This document shows positions 14,712 through 15,914 of a stretch of DNA of 15,914 bases, piece by piece; the first letter of the stretch is position 1; every line of letters starts with the position of its first letter. The notes beneath the pieces are model-generated. The model made no database searches. It was not told where the DNA came from and saw nothing but the letters and a program-made list of their open reading frames with translations. The stretch covers positions 1-15,914 of the forward strand of contig JAMXLQ010000137.1 of assembly GCA_024280975.1 (NCBI GenBank), read 5' to 3'. This stretch comes from Methanosarcina sp. Its GTDB lineage: Archaea; Halobacteriota; Methanosarcinia; Methanosarcinales; Methanosarcinaceae. The translations under genes were made by a program, and so were the position numbers.

Positions 14712-15000
14712 ATTGGAGACATCTGAAAGACGATTTATCAGAAGGGATTAAAATGGCACAAAATCACTCCCTCTGCTAAAATACTCATGAACCCCTATCA
14801 GCGTCATCATGAATACCCTATGGTTTCATTGTCTCGCTTGTGGTAATCGTGGTTTCCCACCCATGATGATTGTGAGTTTCTTCTATGCATCTCATGACTT
14901 TCCCAGAGGCATGAGCTTGCAGCCTGAATTATCACGAATAATCGTGATTATCAGGAAGAGACGTCTCTACAGTTCAAAAATTAAAACGGAGGATGCAACA
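14712..15000 (+). promoter_or_regulatory. Long structured 5' leader of mttC
   Basis: The leader contains a tiny frame with its own GAAGGG site (14753-14779, MAQNHSLC). It also has a near-direct repeat TCATGAACCCCTAT (14785-14798) and TCATGAATACCCTAT (14807-14821), a CTCATG/CATGAG hairpin (14891-14896 with 14910-14915), and an imperfect inverted repeat from 14923 to 14955 whose core is ATCACGA-ATAA-TCGTGAT (14931-14948) with outer arms CCTGA and TCAGG. Codons 1-64 of the longest frame through here look like noncoding sequence, not like MttC. A regulatory RNA or a small inserted element are both possible. Confidence 0.5.
14988..14992 (+). promoter_or_regulatory. Shine-Dalgarno that decides the mttC start
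   Basis: GGAGG at 14988-14992 is followed by 8 nt and then ATT at 15001. The downstream mttB gene has GGAGG, 8 nt, then ATG. The out-of-frame ATG at 14993 touches the GGAGG directly and gives only a 16-codon frame. The site therefore points to codon ATT 15001 as the start of mttC. Confidence 0.65.
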
Positions 15001-15642
15001 ATTAGTAAAGAAGAATTGCTTCAGGAACTTTCAGGTGCTATAGTCTCCTGCAAAAAAGATGTAGTACTTGCTGCAGTTGAAAAAGCTAAAGGAGAACTGG
15101 AGCCTTCCGAAATAATTGAAAAAGGACTTGCAGTCGGTATGAACGAAGTTGGTGCCCTCTTTGAGAGAGGGAAGCTGTTCCTACCACACGTAATGATGGC
15201 TGCCGATGCAATGGGTGCAGGGGTTGCAGCTCTTAAGGACCTTATGCCTGAAGGGGCTTCCGGCTCAAAGCTCGGTGTTATTGTGAACGGTACCGTAGAA
15301 GGTGACGTCCATGATATCGGAAAAGCAATCGTGTCTACAATGCTCCAATCTGCTGGTTTTGAAGTGTACGACATCGGTCGTGATGTTCCGATCAGGAATT
15401 TTATCGAGAAAGCAAAGGAAGTCAATGCTAATATGATTGGAATTTCCGCCCTCATGACCACGACTCTTCAGGGGCAGAAGGACGTAATTGAGCTCCTCAA
15501 GGAAGAAGGGCTCAGGGACAAAATAAAGGTCATGGTAGGCGGTGCACCCGCAACCCAGGCCTGGGCTGACAAGATTGGTGCAGACTGCTATGCTGAAAAC
15601 GCAAGCGAGGCTGTTGCAAAGGCAAAAGAGTTGCTAGCTTAA
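15001..15642 (+). CDS. mttC: MttC, trimethylamine-specific corrinoid protein (apparent ATT start)
   Basis: A 213-aa cobalamin-binding methyl carrier. MttB methylates its corrinoid cobalt(I) from trimethylamine, and MtbA passes the methyl group to coenzyme M. Seen from ATT as residue 1: the four-helix cap with LFLPHVMMAADAM (59-71), the cobalt-ligating D-x-H-x-x-G motif DVHDIG (102-107, His104), the SALMTTTL segment, and the GGAPATQAWADKIGAD loop near the C-terminus. These agree with MttC rather than MtmC or MtbC. Family members begin MxSKEELLQELS or similar; here SKEELLQELSG is preceded by ATT, with GGAGG 8 nt upstream. Standard in-frame alternatives are TTG 15016, too far from the GGAGG, or ATG 14809, which adds 64 residues unlike any MttC and has no ribosome site. 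The ATG may have mutated to ATT, or ATT may be used naturally. mttB follows after 26 bp. Confidence 0.92.
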   Translation: MSKEELLQELSGAIVSCKKDVVLAAVEKAKGELEPSEIIEKGLAVGMNEVGALFERGKLFLPHVMMAADAMGAGVAALKDLMPEGASGSKLGVIVNGTVEGDVHDIGKAIVSTMLQSAGFEVYDIGRDVPIRNFIEKAKEVNANMIGISALMTTTLQGQKDVIELLKEEGLRDKIKVMVGGAPATQAWADKIGADCYAENASEAVAKAKELLA

Positions 15643-15668
15643 ATCATTCTTATTCGGAGGTTATAAAA

Positions 15669-15914
15669 ATGGCAAAAAATAATGCAGTTGCTGGATTTAA
15701 CGCACTGAATGGCGTAGAATTAAATCTTTTTACCACTGATGAACTCAAAGCGATTCACTATGCCACAATGGATGTTCTGATGAACCCGGGTATTCAGGTG
15801 TCTGACCCCGAGGCAAGACAGATCTTCAAGGAAAATGGCTGTGAAGTTGATGAAAAGACCAACGTTGTAAAGATCCCTGAATATCTTGTAAGAAAAGCTC
15901 TTCAGCTCGCACCC
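15669..15914 (+). CDS. mttB: MttB, trimethylamine methyltransferase (5' part, runs off the window)
   Basis: The first 82 codons of trimethylamine:corrinoid methyltransferase. The N-terminus (MAKNNAVAGFNALNGVEL, then FTTDELKAIHYATMDVL and NPGIQVSDPEARQIF) is typical of the MttB superfamily, and the gene follows mttC directly, as in known Methanosarcina operons. GGAGG with 8 nt spacing supports the ATG. True MttB contains a single in-frame UAG read as pyrrolysine at about residue 334; that position lies beyond the window, so the pyrrolysine (MttB) or non-pyrrolysine (MtgB-like) type cannot be proved from this sequence. The MttC partner strongly favours genuine MttB. Confidence 0.93.
   Translation, partial: MAKNNAVAGFNALNGVELNLFTTDELKAIHYATMDVLMNPGIQVSDPEARQIFKENGCEVDEKTNVVKIPEYLVRKALQLAP

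Noticed and set aside
14809..15000. N-terminal extension of MttC from ATG 14809
   Set aside because: These 64 codons have no counterpart in MttC proteins and include an imperfect palindrome. The ATG lacks a ribosome site, while GGAGG fits ATT 15001.
1..15914. CRISPR arrays and rRNA genes
   Set aside because: No regularly spaced repeat with unique spacers and no rRNA-like conserved stretches were seen.

Overview
The window is archaeal and almost certainly from a Methanosarcina (order Methanosarcinales), probably close to M. acetivorans. It ends in the first two genes of a trimethylamine methyltransferase operon (mttC, then the start of mttB). It also has an HdrD-like heterodisulfide reductase subunit, anaerobic-pathway cobalamin genes (cbiD, cbiE), bacterial-type mutS-mutL as found in mesophilic methanogens, a decayed nifH fragment, archaeal TATA boxes, and AT-rich intergenic DNA with spaced-out genes. 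Species-level placement is from memory of gene order, not from a search.

Layout. 152-916 (+): A24-family prearchaellin/prepilin peptidase. 992-2677 (-): cbiD then cbiE, converging on the peptidase across a 10-bp inverted repeat. 2678-3747: about 1 kb of AT-rich DNA with small repeats and hairpins but no convincing gene. 3748-4692 (+): a divergent NadE-like NAD synthetase, apparently of different base composition, followed by a 142-bp element with perfect 14-bp terminal inverted repeats. 5064-9891 (-): mutS-mutL. 10177-10374 (+): a 65-aa zinc-ribbon protein, separated from mutS by degenerate repeats. 10563-11122 (-): a broken multi-pass membrane protein gene. 11459-11536 (-): tRNA-Pro(GGG) with encoded CCA. 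11738-12361 (-): a CDP-alcohol phosphatidyltransferase. 12767-13915 (+): the HdrD-like protein. 14384-14560 (+): the nifH fossil. 14682-15914 (+): promoter, long structured leader, mttC and the 5' end of mttB.

How the genes fit together. CbiD and CbiE are consecutive C1 and C5 methylation steps of corrin synthesis. MttC is a corrinoid protein that MttB methylates from trimethylamine. HdrD-type proteins regenerate CoM and CoB thiols at the end of methylotrophic methanogenesis. The right-hand third is therefore a methylotrophy block, and the left carries a cofactor module for it. MutS and MutL form a mismatch repair operon of evident bacterial type.

Most unusual. Three reading frames (mttC, the phosphatidyltransferase and the broken membrane gene) have no ATG, GTG or TTG where the conserved or hydrophobic N-terminus begins. 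Instead they have ATT or ATC close to a purine-rich Shine-Dalgarno-like stretch. For mttC the fit is striking: GGAGG, 8 nt, then ATT, the same spacing as GGAGG-8 nt-ATG of mttB just downstream. Other points are the fossil nifH, the structured mtt leader, the MITE-like element beside nadE, and bacterial sliding-clamp-like motifs kept in the archaeal MutS and MutL.
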